Assembly: GCF_005780165.1 (NCBI RefSeq)
Contig: NZ_VAUV01000011.1
Location: 62,001-126,000 of the forward strand
Length of the DNA stretch: 64,000 nt
DNA from: Phragmitibacter flavus
Lineage (GTDB): Bacteria; Verrucomicrobiota; Verrucomicrobiia; Verrucomicrobiales; Verrucomicrobiaceae
Reading direction: 5' to 3'
Shown here: in pieces, positions 28,499 through 36,759 of the stretch
Numbering within the stretch: position 1 is the first letter of the stretch
Layout: every line of letters starts with the position of its first letter
Program-made: the position numbers and the translations under genes
Notes under the pieces: generated by a model
Seen by the model: only the letters and a program-made list of their open reading frames with translations
Database searches by the model: none
What the model was told of the DNA's origin: nothing

Positions 28499-29164
28499 TT
28501 AAAATCGGCCCTTGCGACGCCCACCAAACAAAACCGCACACCCCACCATCGCTAGCAACGCCCGGGATGGTTCTGGGACCGCCACCAACGAAAGATAATC
28601 CACATTGATCCATCCCGCATTGCCTCCAGTGCGCACCCACGACAACACGTGCTCCCCCTCACTCAAGGTGCTCACATCAATGCCATTGACCACCATGAGC
28701 TGGCCCGCAGCCGTCATTCCTGTCACCGTATGAAACTTCACATCGTTCAAGTAAAAATCGATATCGTGCGTCGTTCCAGGCAACCCCGCACCCTGTCCAC
28801 CCCCATAAAAATCGACGGTAAATGTCAAACTCTTATCGGTCCCCACCTCATCCGCCCCAAGCTGGAAATAGATATGGTGGGTCGTTGCACCGGAAGTGAT
28901 CGCACGGGCAAACCCCAAAATGGATGAAGCATCCAGCCACGGCTCCATCCCCGAGGTCCAAAGCTCACCCACCGAGCCACTGATGCCATCCACCGTGGTG
29001 TAATCACCGTTCTCCCAATAATACTTGTTATCGACTCGACCTCCCCCCTCCTGCTCAAACTCTCCAGTCCCAGTGTTATCGATCCCGATATAAAAAACCG
29101 TCGATGCAGGACTCACCACCACCAACAACGCAAGCGCGATAAAAACGGTCAGTAAACTCTTCAT
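28499..29164 (-). CDS. PEP-CTERM sorting domain protein within the nuo cluster
   Basis: This 221-residue secreted protein starts MKSLLTVFIALALLVVV, a signal peptide, and ends VAVPEPSRALLAMVGCAVLF followed by GGRRKGRF, a textbook PEP-CTERM tail recognised by exosortase. The body is beta-rich and reads like a carbohydrate-binding sandwich: HIYFQLGADEVG, LTFTVDFYGG, DIDFYLNDVKFHTV, and HVLSWVRTGGNAGWINVDYLSL. The frame extends 14 codons upstream, but the start chosen gives a proper signal peptide. Its place between nuoH and nuoG on the same strand is odd and has no obvious functional link to complex I. Confidence 0.88.
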   Translation of the reverse strand: MKSLLTVFIALALLVVVSPASTVFYIGIDNTGTGEFEQEGGGRVDNKYYWENGDYTTVDGISGSVGELWTSGMEPWLDASSILGFARAITSGATTHHIYFQLGADEVGTDKSLTFTVDFYGGGQGAGLPGTTHDIDFYLNDVKFHTVTGMTAAGQLMVVNGIDVSTLSEGEHVLSWVRTGGNAGWINVDYLSLVAVPEPSRALLAMVGCAVLFGGRRKGRF

Positions 29165-29289
29165 AACAACAACCCCGGCAACGCCAACCTTACAAAAGTC
29201 GGCCAAAACGAGTCAACAGTATTCTGCACAGCCCAGCCTCACGCCGAATTCACACCCGTGGGGAAAATGGCCAAAACCACCGCTCATCC

Positions 29290-31029
29290 TCACCCAACAA
29301 TCAAACCCTTGGCGATGCGATCCTTCTCGCGTTCCAAGAGCGGAATCGTCTCGCCGGTTTCCATTACCTGAACCCCAAGCTCACCAATTCGCGTCAGCGT
29401 CAAACCGGCAAAGATATCCACCTCCGCCGCCAGCCGCTTGAACACATCATCCACCGAATGCAGCCCATTCGACCCACTCACTGCCAGCACCAGATCCCGC
29501 AGAATCTCCCAGTCCTCACGCGCATCGCCCGGCGACTCAATCGCCTTGGCAAGCCGCTGCAAACGACCGGTCACGTTGATCATGCTGCCACGCTTCTCCG
29601 CATAGGTCGCTCCCGCCAGCACCACATCCGACAACTCCGCCACGGCATTGGCCAGCACATGACTCGAAGCCAGAAACTCCAGCTTCTCCAAATGCGCTTT
29701 CTCCAAGCCGATCTTCAGCAGGTTCTCACCCAGGCTCAACACCACACGGATCTTCCCACCAATGATGTCGGCAACGATCCCCTCCAGCCTCGCCCCTGGC
29801 TCAATGCCGAGCACCTTGCGAACGCCGTTGCTGTTCGGATTCATGTCCGCTGCGCGCAGGTAGTTGTCCGGCTCCCGCATCCGCGGCACCACATCCACAT
29901 GCGGCGTTTTCACCGATGCCACCAGCGACTTGAGCAAATACAACTCCTCATTGGTCATGCGGGCGGAGGCAATGATCGCCACCTGATCCGCTGGAACGCT
30001 CTTCAGCCCCTCCGCAATCCGCTCAACTGCCTGCTTCCAAGTCGCCGCCTGGTGACGGCCATCCACCTTGATCATCGGCTGCGTCAGACGGAACTCGCTG
30101 TTCACATAGTGAAAATCCAAACGCCCGCGATCGCACATCCAGGTGCTGTTCACCTCATTGTTTTCACGCGGCGTCTGACGGTAAATCGTTTCCTGACGTG
30201 AACTCACCGTCATGTTGCAACCCCGACCACACTGCGTGCAGATCGTGTTGGTCTCCTTCAAGAACCACACGCGCTGTTGAAAGCGGAAATCGTTCGAAGT
30301 CAGCGCCCCCACCGGACAAATGTCCACCGTGTTGAGCGAATAGTTGTTCTCCAAGCGCTTGCCCGGATGCACCGTCAGCGTCGTAAAGCTGCCCCGCTCA
30401 GTAAATCCGAGCACCGGATCATCCACAATCTCCGAACAGAACCGGATACAACGCGAACACATGATGCAGCGCTCATCATCCAGTCGGATGCGCGGCCCAA
30501 TGTCCACATTCTTCGGTTTTTTGACCTTCTCCTCACGGAAATCACTGCCGCCCTTGCCGTGCTCCACACTGTATTCCTGAAGACGACACTCCCCCGCCTG
30601 ATCACAAATCGGACAATCCAAAGGGTGATTAATCAACAAAAACTCCATCACTCCACGGCGGCATTCCTCGCTCAACTTGCCTTCCGTGCGAATCCCCATG
30701 CCGTCCGCCACCGTGTTCGCACAAGCGATCACTGGTCTCGGCATCCAGCCAATCTTGGCAAATCCAGATTCATCCTTTTCCACCTCCTGACCCGGCGTCG
30801 GACGCGGCGGCATGCCCATCTCCACCAAACACATCCGGCAATTGCCCGGAGAGGTCAGCTTCGGATGGTAGCAGTAATGCGGCACCAGCGCCTCAACCTG
30901 GCGACACGCTTCAATCATGCGTGTGCCCTTGGGGAACTTGTGCCAGCTACCGTTGATTTGCACATTTACCATGTCCACCGGAGGTGGAGTGGCCGGTGCA
31001 GCTGGTGCAGGCGTCGCAGTAGTGCTCAT
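29290..31029 (-). CDS. nuoG: NADH-quinone oxidoreductase subunit G
   Basis: This 579-residue peripheral-arm subunit of complex I has a ferredoxin-type 2Fe-2S site (Cys 53, 64, 67 and about 103), the His-Cys3 cluster site HPLDCPICDQAGEC, two 4Fe-4S motifs around CIMCSRCIRFC, and CTQCGRGCNMT for a further 4Fe-4S cluster at the front of a molybdopterin-oxidoreductase-like domain. It is much shorter than E. coli NuoG (about 900 residues), as in many other phyla. A Pro/Ala-rich leader of about 18 residues precedes the ferredoxin domain. A Rex-type operator lies 62 bases upstream. Genes nuoA to nuoF are not beside it. Confidence 0.94.
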   Translation of the reverse strand: MSTTATPAPAAPATPPPVDMVNVQINGSWHKFPKGTRMIEACRQVEALVPHYCYHPKLTSPGNCRMCLVEMGMPPRPTPGQEVEKDESGFAKIGWMPRPVIACANTVADGMGIRTEGKLSEECRRGVMEFLLINHPLDCPICDQAGECRLQEYSVEHGKGGSDFREEKVKKPKNVDIGPRIRLDDERCIMCSRCIRFCSEIVDDPVLGFTERGSFTTLTVHPGKRLENNYSLNTVDICPVGALTSNDFRFQQRVWFLKETNTICTQCGRGCNMTVSSRQETIYRQTPRENNEVNSTWMCDRGRLDFHYVNSEFRLTQPMIKVDGRHQAATWKQAVERIAEGLKSVPADQVAIIASARMTNEELYLLKSLVASVKTPHVDVVPRMREPDNYLRAADMNPNSNGVRKVLGIEPGARLEGIVADIIGGKIRVVLSLGENLLKIGLEKAHLEKLEFLASSHVLANAVAELSDVVLAGATYAEKRGSMINVTGRLQRLAKAIESPGDAREDWEILRDLVLAVSGSNGLHSVDDVFKRLAAEVDIFAGLTLTRIGELGVQVMETGETIPLLEREKDRIAKGLIVG

Positions 31030-31090
31030 AAATAGGAAACAAAGAGGGCAACCCCACTATTTCGCCAGCCACCCAACCATCAAGCTCAAT

Positions 31091-31108
31091 TTGTGAAAAA
31101 TTTCACAA
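31091..31108. promoter_or_regulatory. Rex-type operator upstream of nuoG
   Basis: An exact copy of the palindrome before nuoH, TTGTGAAAAATTTCACAA, lies 62 bases upstream of the nuoG start codon. Two identical 18-base palindromes 2.7 kb apart, each just before a complex I gene on the same strand, are best read as operators of one regulator. Confidence 0.78.
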
Positions 31109-31119
31109 GCAAAACGTTG

Positions 31120-31138
31120 AAGGCTCGTCCCGAGCCTT
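31120..31138. repeat. AAGGCTCG palindrome, second copy
   Basis: AAGGCTCG-TCC-CGAGCCTT has the same arms as the stem-loop at 20428-20446 with a different three-base loop. It lies 12 bases beyond the Rex-type site. A decayed partial copy (GCCCGGGACGGACCTTCTAC) follows at about 31161-31180, and CCTTCTAC also follows the copy at 20428. Confidence 0.75.
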
Positions 31139-31179
31139 TCATTCCCATTCCCCACCCAAAGCCCGGGACGGACCTTCTA

Positions 31180-31200
31180 CTCTCCACTTTCCACTTTCCA
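31180..31200. repeat. Short heptamer array, CTTTCCA type, three units
   Basis: The units are CTCTCCA, CTTTCCA and CTTTCCA. The array ends 15 bases from the stop codon of the minus-strand toxin gene. It is the shortest array accepted here and is supported mainly by its likeness to the others. Confidence 0.5.
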
Positions 31201-31215
31201 CTACCCCGATCCTTT

Positions 31216-31515
31216 TTACTCGCCCAAATGTCGACGAATCCACTCTGGATCGCGCCGACCATCGATCACAGCCCAAACAACCACCTCATCATCTTCGAAC
31301 GTGTAAAAAATCGAGAAGGGGAATACCCGCGCGAGAAGTCGATGATAGTCCAGATAAACTCGACGGTGAATTCCCGCTGAAATCCTCAAGCCCTCAATTT
31401 CTGCCCTCAAACTGACGGCGAAATAATCTCCAAGCCCGACCTCCTGAGCCTCATAAAACCAAAACCCTTCATCCAAATCGGCGAACGCTTCCTCAGAAAT
31501 GCGGAGCTTGATCAT
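31216..31515 (-). CDS. RelE/ParE-family toxin
   Basis: This 99-residue basic protein has the ParE/RelE fold pattern: an N-terminal MIKLRISEEAFADLDEGFWFYE helix region, then VYLDYHRLLARVFPFSIFYTFEDDEVVVWAVIDGRRDPEWI, in which the strand FSIFYTFEDDEVVVWAVIDGRR is the family hallmark. Members cleave mRNA on the ribosome (RelE) or poison gyrase (ParE); which applies here cannot be told. Its ATG overlaps the stop of the antitoxin gene in an ATGA, the usual arrangement of a type II toxin-antitoxin operon with the antitoxin first. Confidence 0.85.
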   Translation of the reverse strand: MIKLRISEEAFADLDEGFWFYEAQEVGLGDYFAVSLRAEIEGLRISAGIHRRVYLDYHRLLARVFPFSIFYTFEDDEVVVWAVIDGRRDPEWIRRHLGE

Positions 31516-31721
31516 TTTTTGCCAATCATGAGTTTCGCCTCATCCCAATCAAGTAGGCGCGAATTTCCAGCCGTCACACGCTCACGCCTCGCATCAAGCA
31601 ACCTTCTCTGCTCCAAAGGAACATCCACTTCATCCGCACGTTCCCTTAAATCCTGCCAGATCGCCTCCATGATCTGAAGCTTCTCACGAAGAGGGAGTTT
31701 TGAAACTTCGGCCACACTCAT
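31512..31721 (-). CDS. Addiction-module antitoxin (TIGR02574-like)
   Basis: The 69-residue antitoxin reads MSVAEVSKLPLREKLQIMEAIWQDL and then DVPLEQRRLLDARRERV, with GNSRLLDWDEAKLMI near the end. This matches the short addiction-module component proteins that precede ParE/RelE toxins: the LREKLQIMEAIW helix and the final W-x-E-A-K motif are typical. The frame is open 30 codons further upstream into the end of uvrB, but the ATG chosen gives the family length. It should bind and neutralise the downstream toxin. Confidence 0.85.
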   Translation of the reverse strand: MSVAEVSKLPLREKLQIMEAIWQDLRERADEVDVPLEQRRLLDARRERVTAGNSRLLDWDEAKLMIGKK

Positions 31722-31776
31722 TGTCTTCCATCTTAATTCAGTCGATCGGCCGTGCCAATTCATTCTTGTTGCGTTA

Positions 31777-34005
31777 TCACCCTTTGCCCTTTTTCCCCTT
31801 CTTAAATCCATATTTCACCGGCTTCCGATTCATCATCGTCGCATCTTCCGGCAGCCCGGCCTGCTTCTTCAACTCTCGAATCTGATCCCGCAGCAACGCC
31901 GCCTTCTCATACTCGAGTTTGCCCGCCGCCTCCGCCATCTCCTGCTCCAGCTCGCGCAACACCTCCGTCACCTCAAATCCACCCGCCTCTTCCTTCACCA
32001 CCGACTCCTCCACCTGCCGACCCGCCTCCCAACCGTGCAAACTCTCCTGCACCGCCCGCTTCACCGTCTGCGGCGTGATCCCATGTTTTGTATTGTGCCG
32101 CTCCTGCCGATCCCGACGATAGGCACTGATGTTCAACAACGCCTGAATGCTGTCCGTCACCTGATCCGCAAACAACACCACTTCGCCATTGATGTGCCGT
32201 GCCGCCCGACCCGCCGTCTGCAGCAACGAGGTCTCGCTCCGCAAAAACCCTTCCTTATCCGCATCAAGAATACAAACCAGACTCACCTCCGGCAAATCCA
32301 GCCCCTCCCTCAGCAAGTTGATCCCCACCAACACATCAAAACTTCCCGCCCTCAGCGCCCGCAAAATCTCCACCCGCTCGATCGCATCAATATCGCTGTG
32401 CAAATAGCGCACCTTGAAATCCAGATTGCGCAAATAATCCGTCAAATCCTCCGCCGTCCGCTTCGTCAATGTCGTCACCAACACCCGTTCGCCCTTCTCA
32501 ATCCGTGCCCGGCAAAGCTCCATCGTTTCATCGATCTGCCCCTTCAACGGCTTCATCGTCACGACCGGATCCAGCAACCCTGTCGGACGGATGATCTGCT
32601 CCACAATCAGCGCCCGGCCCTTCGTCGCTACATCAAACTTCTCCAACGGCTCCGCGCTCCCCGACACCCGCACCGTCGGCTTCGGCAACGCCGCTGAAAT
32701 CCCACTGTCCTTGTGCTCCTTTTTCGTGTCCCGAAACCCCACGTTCCCCACCACGCTGTTCTCGATCTCAAACCTCCCCGGCGTCGCGCTCACATACAAC
32801 ACCTGCTCCACCTTGTCCATGAACTCAGGAAACCTCAACGGCCGGTTGTCCAACGCACTCGGCAACCGAAACCCATGCTCCACCAGCACCGTTTTCCGCG
32901 ACCGATCCCCCTCATACATCCCCCCGATCTGTGGCACCGTCGCATGACTCTCATCCAAAAACACCTGCAGCTTCCCTGGAAAAAAATCCAGCAACGTCCC
33001 CGGCGTGCCGCCTGTTGGCCGCCCCGTCAAATGCCGCGAGTAGTTCTCGATCCCCTGACAAAACCCCATCTCCTGCATCATCTCGATGTCATACTCCGTG
33101 CGCATCCGAATTCGCTGCGCCTCCAGCAACCGCCCTTCCCGTTCAAACAACGCCACCCGCTCATCCAGTTCCGCCCGGATGCTCACAATCGCCCGCTTCA
33201 GCTTCTCCATCGGCGTCACAAACTGCTTCGCCGGATTCAAAGTGTAGTTTTGCAACTGATGCATCGCTGCCCCCGTCAGCGGATCGAAAACCGAAATCCG
33301 ATCGATCTCATCACCAAAAAACTCCACCCGGATCGCCTCATTGTCCAGATACGCCGGAAAAACCTCCACCACGTCCCCCCTTGCCCGGAACTTCCCGCGT
33401 GTAAACGCGATGTCATTGCGCTCATACAGCATGTCCACCAGCTTCGTCAAAAACACCTCCCGCTGCATCTGCATCCCCACATGCACCGGCACCATCATCC
33501 CTTCATAATCTTCCGGCGACCCCAAACCATAAATGCACGACACACTCGCCACCACAATCACGTCTTGTCTCGATAAAAGCGCCCCCATCGACGACAACCG
33601 CAGACGCTCAATCTCATCATTCACATTCGAATCCTTCTCAATGTAAGTATCCGTCCGCGGAATGTAGGCCTCCGGTTGGTAATAATCGAAATAGCTCACA
33701 AAATACTCCACCGCATTGTTCGGAAAGAAATTCTTGAACTCCGAATACAACTGCGCCGCCAGTGTCTTGTTGTGCGACATGATCAGCGTCGGTTTCCCCA
33801 CATTGGCGATAATGTTCGCCATCGTAAATGTCTTCCCCGACCCCGTCACCCCCAGCAACGTCTGATGCATGTTCCCCGCCAGCATCGACTTCGTCAATTT
33901 CGCAATCGCCTGCGCCTGATCGCCCTGCGGCGAATACTCCGAATTCAGTTCAAACACCTTGCTCACAAAAGCAGATAACGTTTCGCAGCCCATTCGCAAC
34001 CGCAC
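31777..34005 (-). CDS. uvrB: Excinuclease ABC subunit B
   Basis: UvrB verifies damage in nucleotide excision repair, taking over from UvrA and recruiting UvrC. Walker A GVTGSGKTFT lies at residues 52-61, the beta-hairpin YYQPEAYIPRTDTYIEKD follows, and helicase motifs continue through RAGSFDVLVGINLLREGLDLPEVSLV and QTAGRAARHINGEVVLFAD. The C-terminal UVR motif LEYEKAALLRDQIRELKKQ binds UvrC. The longest start is GTG at 34005 with GGAG four bases before it; the ATG at 33993 is the alternative. At 742 residues it is slightly longer than E. coli UvrB because of a basic Lys/Gly-rich tail. Confidence 0.96.
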   Translation of the reverse strand: MRLRMGCETLSAFVSKVFELNSEYSPQGDQAQAIAKLTKSMLAGNMHQTLLGVTGSGKTFTMANIIANVGKPTLIMSHNKTLAAQLYSEFKNFFPNNAVEYFVSYFDYYQPEAYIPRTDTYIEKDSNVNDEIERLRLSSMGALLSRQDVIVVASVSCIYGLGSPEDYEGMMVPVHVGMQMQREVFLTKLVDMLYERNDIAFTRGKFRARGDVVEVFPAYLDNEAIRVEFFGDEIDRISVFDPLTGAAMHQLQNYTLNPAKQFVTPMEKLKRAIVSIRAELDERVALFEREGRLLEAQRIRMRTEYDIEMMQEMGFCQGIENYSRHLTGRPTGGTPGTLLDFFPGKLQVFLDESHATVPQIGGMYEGDRSRKTVLVEHGFRLPSALDNRPLRFPEFMDKVEQVLYVSATPGRFEIENSVVGNVGFRDTKKEHKDSGISAALPKPTVRVSGSAEPLEKFDVATKGRALIVEQIIRPTGLLDPVVTMKPLKGQIDETMELCRARIEKGERVLVTTLTKRTAEDLTDYLRNLDFKVRYLHSDIDAIERVEILRALRAGSFDVLVGINLLREGLDLPEVSLVCILDADKEGFLRSETSLLQTAGRAARHINGEVVLFADQVTDSIQALLNISAYRRDRQERHNTKHGITPQTVKRAVQESLHGWEAGRQVEESVVKEEAGGFEVTEVLRELEQEMAEAAGKLEYEKAALLRDQIRELKKQAGLPEDATMMNRKPVKYGFKKGKKGKG

Positions 34006-34031
34006 AAAGCTCCGATGAAGCTTTCAGGATC

Positions 34032-34066
34032 TTTATCCCTTATCCTTTATCCTTTATCCTTTCCTG
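34032..34066. repeat. Heptamer tandem repeat, TTTATCC type, overlapping the trmL stop
   Basis: The units are TTTATCC, CTTATCC, TTTATCC, TTTATCC and a degenerate TTTCCTG. The trmL gene, read on the minus strand, enters the array and its TAA stop is formed by a repeat unit (GGATAA). A related TTTATCC array lies directly before the ABC permease gene at 55791. Confidence 0.85.
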
Positions 34067-34509
34067 ATCTGCCTCTGCCCCTCATAAAGCACAATCCCCA
34101 CCGACGTCGCCAGATTCAAACTCCGTGTCCCTTCCATCGGAATCCGCAAACAACCCTCCTCAAACTCCTTCAACATCCCCTCCGGCAACCCGCGCGACTC
34201 CGGACCAAACACCAGATAACTCCCGTCCGCGAACTCCGCGTCCCAAAACCCCCGCGTCGTTTTTGTCGTCAAAAAAAACATCTTCGCCCCCTCCCTCTCC
34301 GCCACCGCCCGCAATTCTTCAAACGACTCCCAAACCACAACCTTCACCTCCTTCCAATAATCCAACCCCGCCCGCTTCAACTGCTTGTCATCAATGCTGA
34401 ACCCCAACGGCTTCACCAGATGCAACACCGCCCCCGTCGCCAGACACAAACGTCCCACCGCCCCCGTATTGTGCGGAATTTCCGGTTGATAAAGCACCAC
34501 GTTAAACAT
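34054..34509 (-). CDS. trmL: tRNA (cytidine/uridine-34-2'-O)-methyltransferase TrmL
   Basis: This 151-residue SPOUT-class methyltransferase modifies the ribose of the wobble nucleotide in leucine tRNAs, with SAM as donor. The family motifs are clear: HNTGAVGRLCLATGA near the N-terminus, LVFGPESRGLPEGML, and RSLNLATSVGIVLYEG, which together build the trefoil knot. Length matches TrmL (about 155 residues). The last codons and the stop lie in a heptamer array, so the repeat has grown up to or into the end of the gene. It lies upstream of uvrB on the same strand, 48 bases away. Confidence 0.93.
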   Translation of the reverse strand: MFNVVLYQPEIPHNTGAVGRLCLATGAVLHLVKPLGFSIDDKQLKRAGLDYWKEVKVVVWESFEELRAVAEREGAKMFFLTTKTTRGFWDAEFADGSYLVFGPESRGLPEGMLKEFEEGCLRIPMEGTRSLNLATSVGIVLYEGQRQIRKG

Positions 34510-34698
34510 CGGTAAATAACCCGCTCCACCCCTTGCACGCCCGGGCGTCCAGCGCCATTAAAATGAAACATCACTTGCCATTCTGCCAGGTTGTGGAACT
34601 CTGCTTGCCGCCAATTCCAAACCTTAGTATCCCTGCAATCAAGCAGGCCCAAGTGAAATCATCGAATCCAATCTTGGAATAGCGCGGGAACTAAAGTT

Positions 34699-36585
34699 AT
34701 GGAAAAGAAACTCTTCACTGAACTCGGCCTGTCTACCGAAGTTCTCCAGGCCGTCGCCGCGCTCGGCTTCGAACAACCCTCCCCAGTTCAGGCCCAATGC
34801 ATCCCGCCCGCCCTTGAAGGCCGCGACGTCGTCGGCCAGTCCCAAACCGGCTCGGGCAAGACCATGGCCTTCGCCATCCCCATCATCCAGCGCCTCGACG
34901 CACGCGAACGTGGCGTTCGCGCCCTCATCATGTGCCCCACCCGCGAACTTGCCATGCAGGTCTGCGAAGAGGTCGCCAAACTCACCATCCACAAACCCGG
35001 CCTCAAAGCTCTCCCCATTTACGGCGGTGCCACCTACACCCGTCAGATTCGCGGCCTACAGGACGGCGCTCAAATCGTCGTCGGCACCCCAGGTCGTATC
35101 CTCGACTTCATCAACAAAGGCTTGCTCAAGCTCGACAAACTGCAGATGCTCGTCTTCGATGAAGCCGACGAAATGCTCGACATGGGCTTCCGTGAAGACA
35201 TCGAATCCCTCATCGAGATCGTCCCGCCCACGCGCCAGACCCTGTTCTTTTCTGCCACCCTCGACGGCCCCATTCGTCACCTGGTCGAAAGCTTCACCAA
35301 AGATCCCGTCCTCGTCTCCATCGAGCACAAGGCCCTCACGGTTCCGACCATCGAACAACGCTACTACGAGGTCAACAGCCGCTCCAAAATCGAGGTCCTC
35401 TGCCGCCTTCTCGACCTCGAGAACCCACGTCTTGCCATCGTTTTCGCCAACACCAAACGCGCTGTCGATGACATCACCGATGCCCTCAACGCCCGCGGTT
35501 ACGCGATCGACCGACTCCATGGCGACCTTAACCAGACCATGCGCGACCGCGTCATGAAAAACTTCCGTGCCGGCACCGTCGAAATCCTCGCCGCCACCGA
35601 TGTCGCCGCCCGTGGACTCGACGTTGATGACGTCGATCTCGTCTTCAACTACGACCTCCCCTACGACGAAGAAGACTATGTCCACCGCATCGGCCGCACC
35701 GGTCGTGCCGGACGCTCCGGAAAAGCCTTCGCCCTCGCCAGCGGACGCGACATCTTCCTCCTCCAGCGCATCCAACGCTACGCCAAAGTCAAAATCGAAC
35801 GCCACAAAGTCCCCACCCGCGAAGAAGTCGAAGGCAAACGCGTCGACAGCCACTTCGCCAAAGTGCAGGCCCTCCTCGAAGGCGGCAGCTTCACCAACCA
35901 CGAAAGCACCATTCAACGCCTCCTCGACGCCGGCCACTCCAGCACCGACATCGCCAGCGCCTTGATCCACATCATCCTCGCCGACGACGGACGCGAATCC
36001 CAGGAAATCCTCGAAGACCGCCCACGTCCCGAGCGTCCCGAACGCCGCGACCCACGTGACCGCGAACGCGGCCCCCGTCCTGACTACCAGGACAACCGCG
36101 ACAACTCCAACTCCGCGCCGCGCGAAGCCCGTCCCCCACGCGTTGATCCTCCTGGCGGTTACACCCGCATGTTCATCAACGTGGGTTCCATCGACGAAGT
36201 CACCCCACGCGAAATCTCCGGTGCCATCTACAGCACCGCCAGCCTCCCCCCCGGCAGCCTCGGCAAAATCGAAATTTTCGCCAAGTGCAGCTACGTCGGC
36301 ATCAAACCCGAACACGTCCAGCAAGTCCTCAGCGGCATCGAAGGCGCCAGCCTCCGCAATCGCGCCCTCCGCATGGACGTCGCCGAAGAACAACAATTTC
36401 AAGCCCGCCCTCCTCGCCCCAACTATGGTGGTGGCGGCGATGACCGTGGCAACGACCGACGCCCCCCCTTCCGCCCCCACGGCGGTGGTGGCGGCACCAG
36501 TCGCCCCCCCGGCGGCCCCGGCGGCTTCAAAAAGTTCGGTGGCTTCAAAAAGAACCGCCCGCCTACCGAGAGCTGGGACGAATAG
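34699..36585 (+). CDS. deaD: DEAD-box RNA helicase of the DeaD/CsdA type
   Basis: This 628-residue ATP-dependent RNA helicase acts in ribosome assembly and cold-shock RNA unwinding. Motifs in order are GFEQPSPVQAQCIP (Q motif), SQTGSGKT (I), PTRELAMQV (Ia), DEADEML (II), FSATL (III), ATDVAARGLDVDDVD (V) and HRIGRTGRAGRSGKA (VI). After the core, a DbpA-type RNA-binding domain at about residues 485-560 (YTRMFINVGSIDEVTPREI) and a Gly/Arg/Pro-rich tail of about 60 residues follow. This order matches DeaD/CsdA. The gene is preceded by a leader of almost 190 bases without a gene, which could hold a cold-responsive 5' untranslated region. Confidence 0.92.
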   Translation: MEKKLFTELGLSTEVLQAVAALGFEQPSPVQAQCIPPALEGRDVVGQSQTGSGKTMAFAIPIIQRLDARERGVRALIMCPTRELAMQVCEEVAKLTIHKPGLKALPIYGGATYTRQIRGLQDGAQIVVGTPGRILDFINKGLLKLDKLQMLVFDEADEMLDMGFREDIESLIEIVPPTRQTLFFSATLDGPIRHLVESFTKDPVLVSIEHKALTVPTIEQRYYEVNSRSKIEVLCRLLDLENPRLAIVFANTKRAVDDITDALNARGYAIDRLHGDLNQTMRDRVMKNFRAGTVEILAATDVAARGLDVDDVDLVFNYDLPYDEEDYVHRIGRTGRAGRSGKAFALASGRDIFLLQRIQRYAKVKIERHKVPTREEVEGKRVDSHFAKVQALLEGGSFTNHESTIQRLLDAGHSSTDIASALIHIILADDGRESQEILEDRPRPERPERRDPRDRERGPRPDYQDNRDNSNSAPREARPPRVDPPGGYTRMFINVGSIDEVTPREISGAIYSTASLPPGSLGKIEIFAKCSYVGIKPEHVQQVLSGIEGASLRNRALRMDVAEEQQFQARPPRPNYGGGGDDRGNDRRPPFRPHGGGGGTSRPPGGPGGFKKFGGFKKNRPPTESWDE

Positions 36586-36630
36586 CCGTTCGTTCCTTTT
36601 CCGGCGACCGCCGCCCAGACCAAAGTCCAC

Positions 36631-36649
36631 GACCGACGACAAGTCGGTC
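36631..36649. repeat. Stem-loop after the RNA helicase gene
   Basis: GACCGAC-GACAA-GTCGGTC is a perfect 7-base stem 45 bases after the helicase stop. No T run follows, so a role as an intrinsic terminator is doubtful. Confidence 0.5.
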
Positions 36650-36759
36650 AAGCCATCGCGCCTGCCCCTTTGTAGTCCGCTCTCCTTTCTCTATTGACGA
36701 TTTCCAACTCTCTGGTCATCATGGAGTTAGCCATCGGAAGAACCCCGAGATCCAGCTGC

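Noticed and set aside
31091-31108. CRP-type site TGTGA-N6-TCACA
   Set aside because: The palindrome fits this spacing too, but it matches the full Rex consensus and stands before NADH dehydrogenase genes, so Rex is the better reading. CRP is not fully excluded.
35056-36651. Gly/Val/Asp-rich 531-codon frame on the minus strand opposite the DEAD-box gene
   Set aside because: It is an antisense shadow of the helicase, whose motifs are complete on the plus strand. Similar Gly/Glu-rich shadows opposite the PSCyt1, DUF1501, sialidase and oxoprolinase genes were dropped for the same reason.
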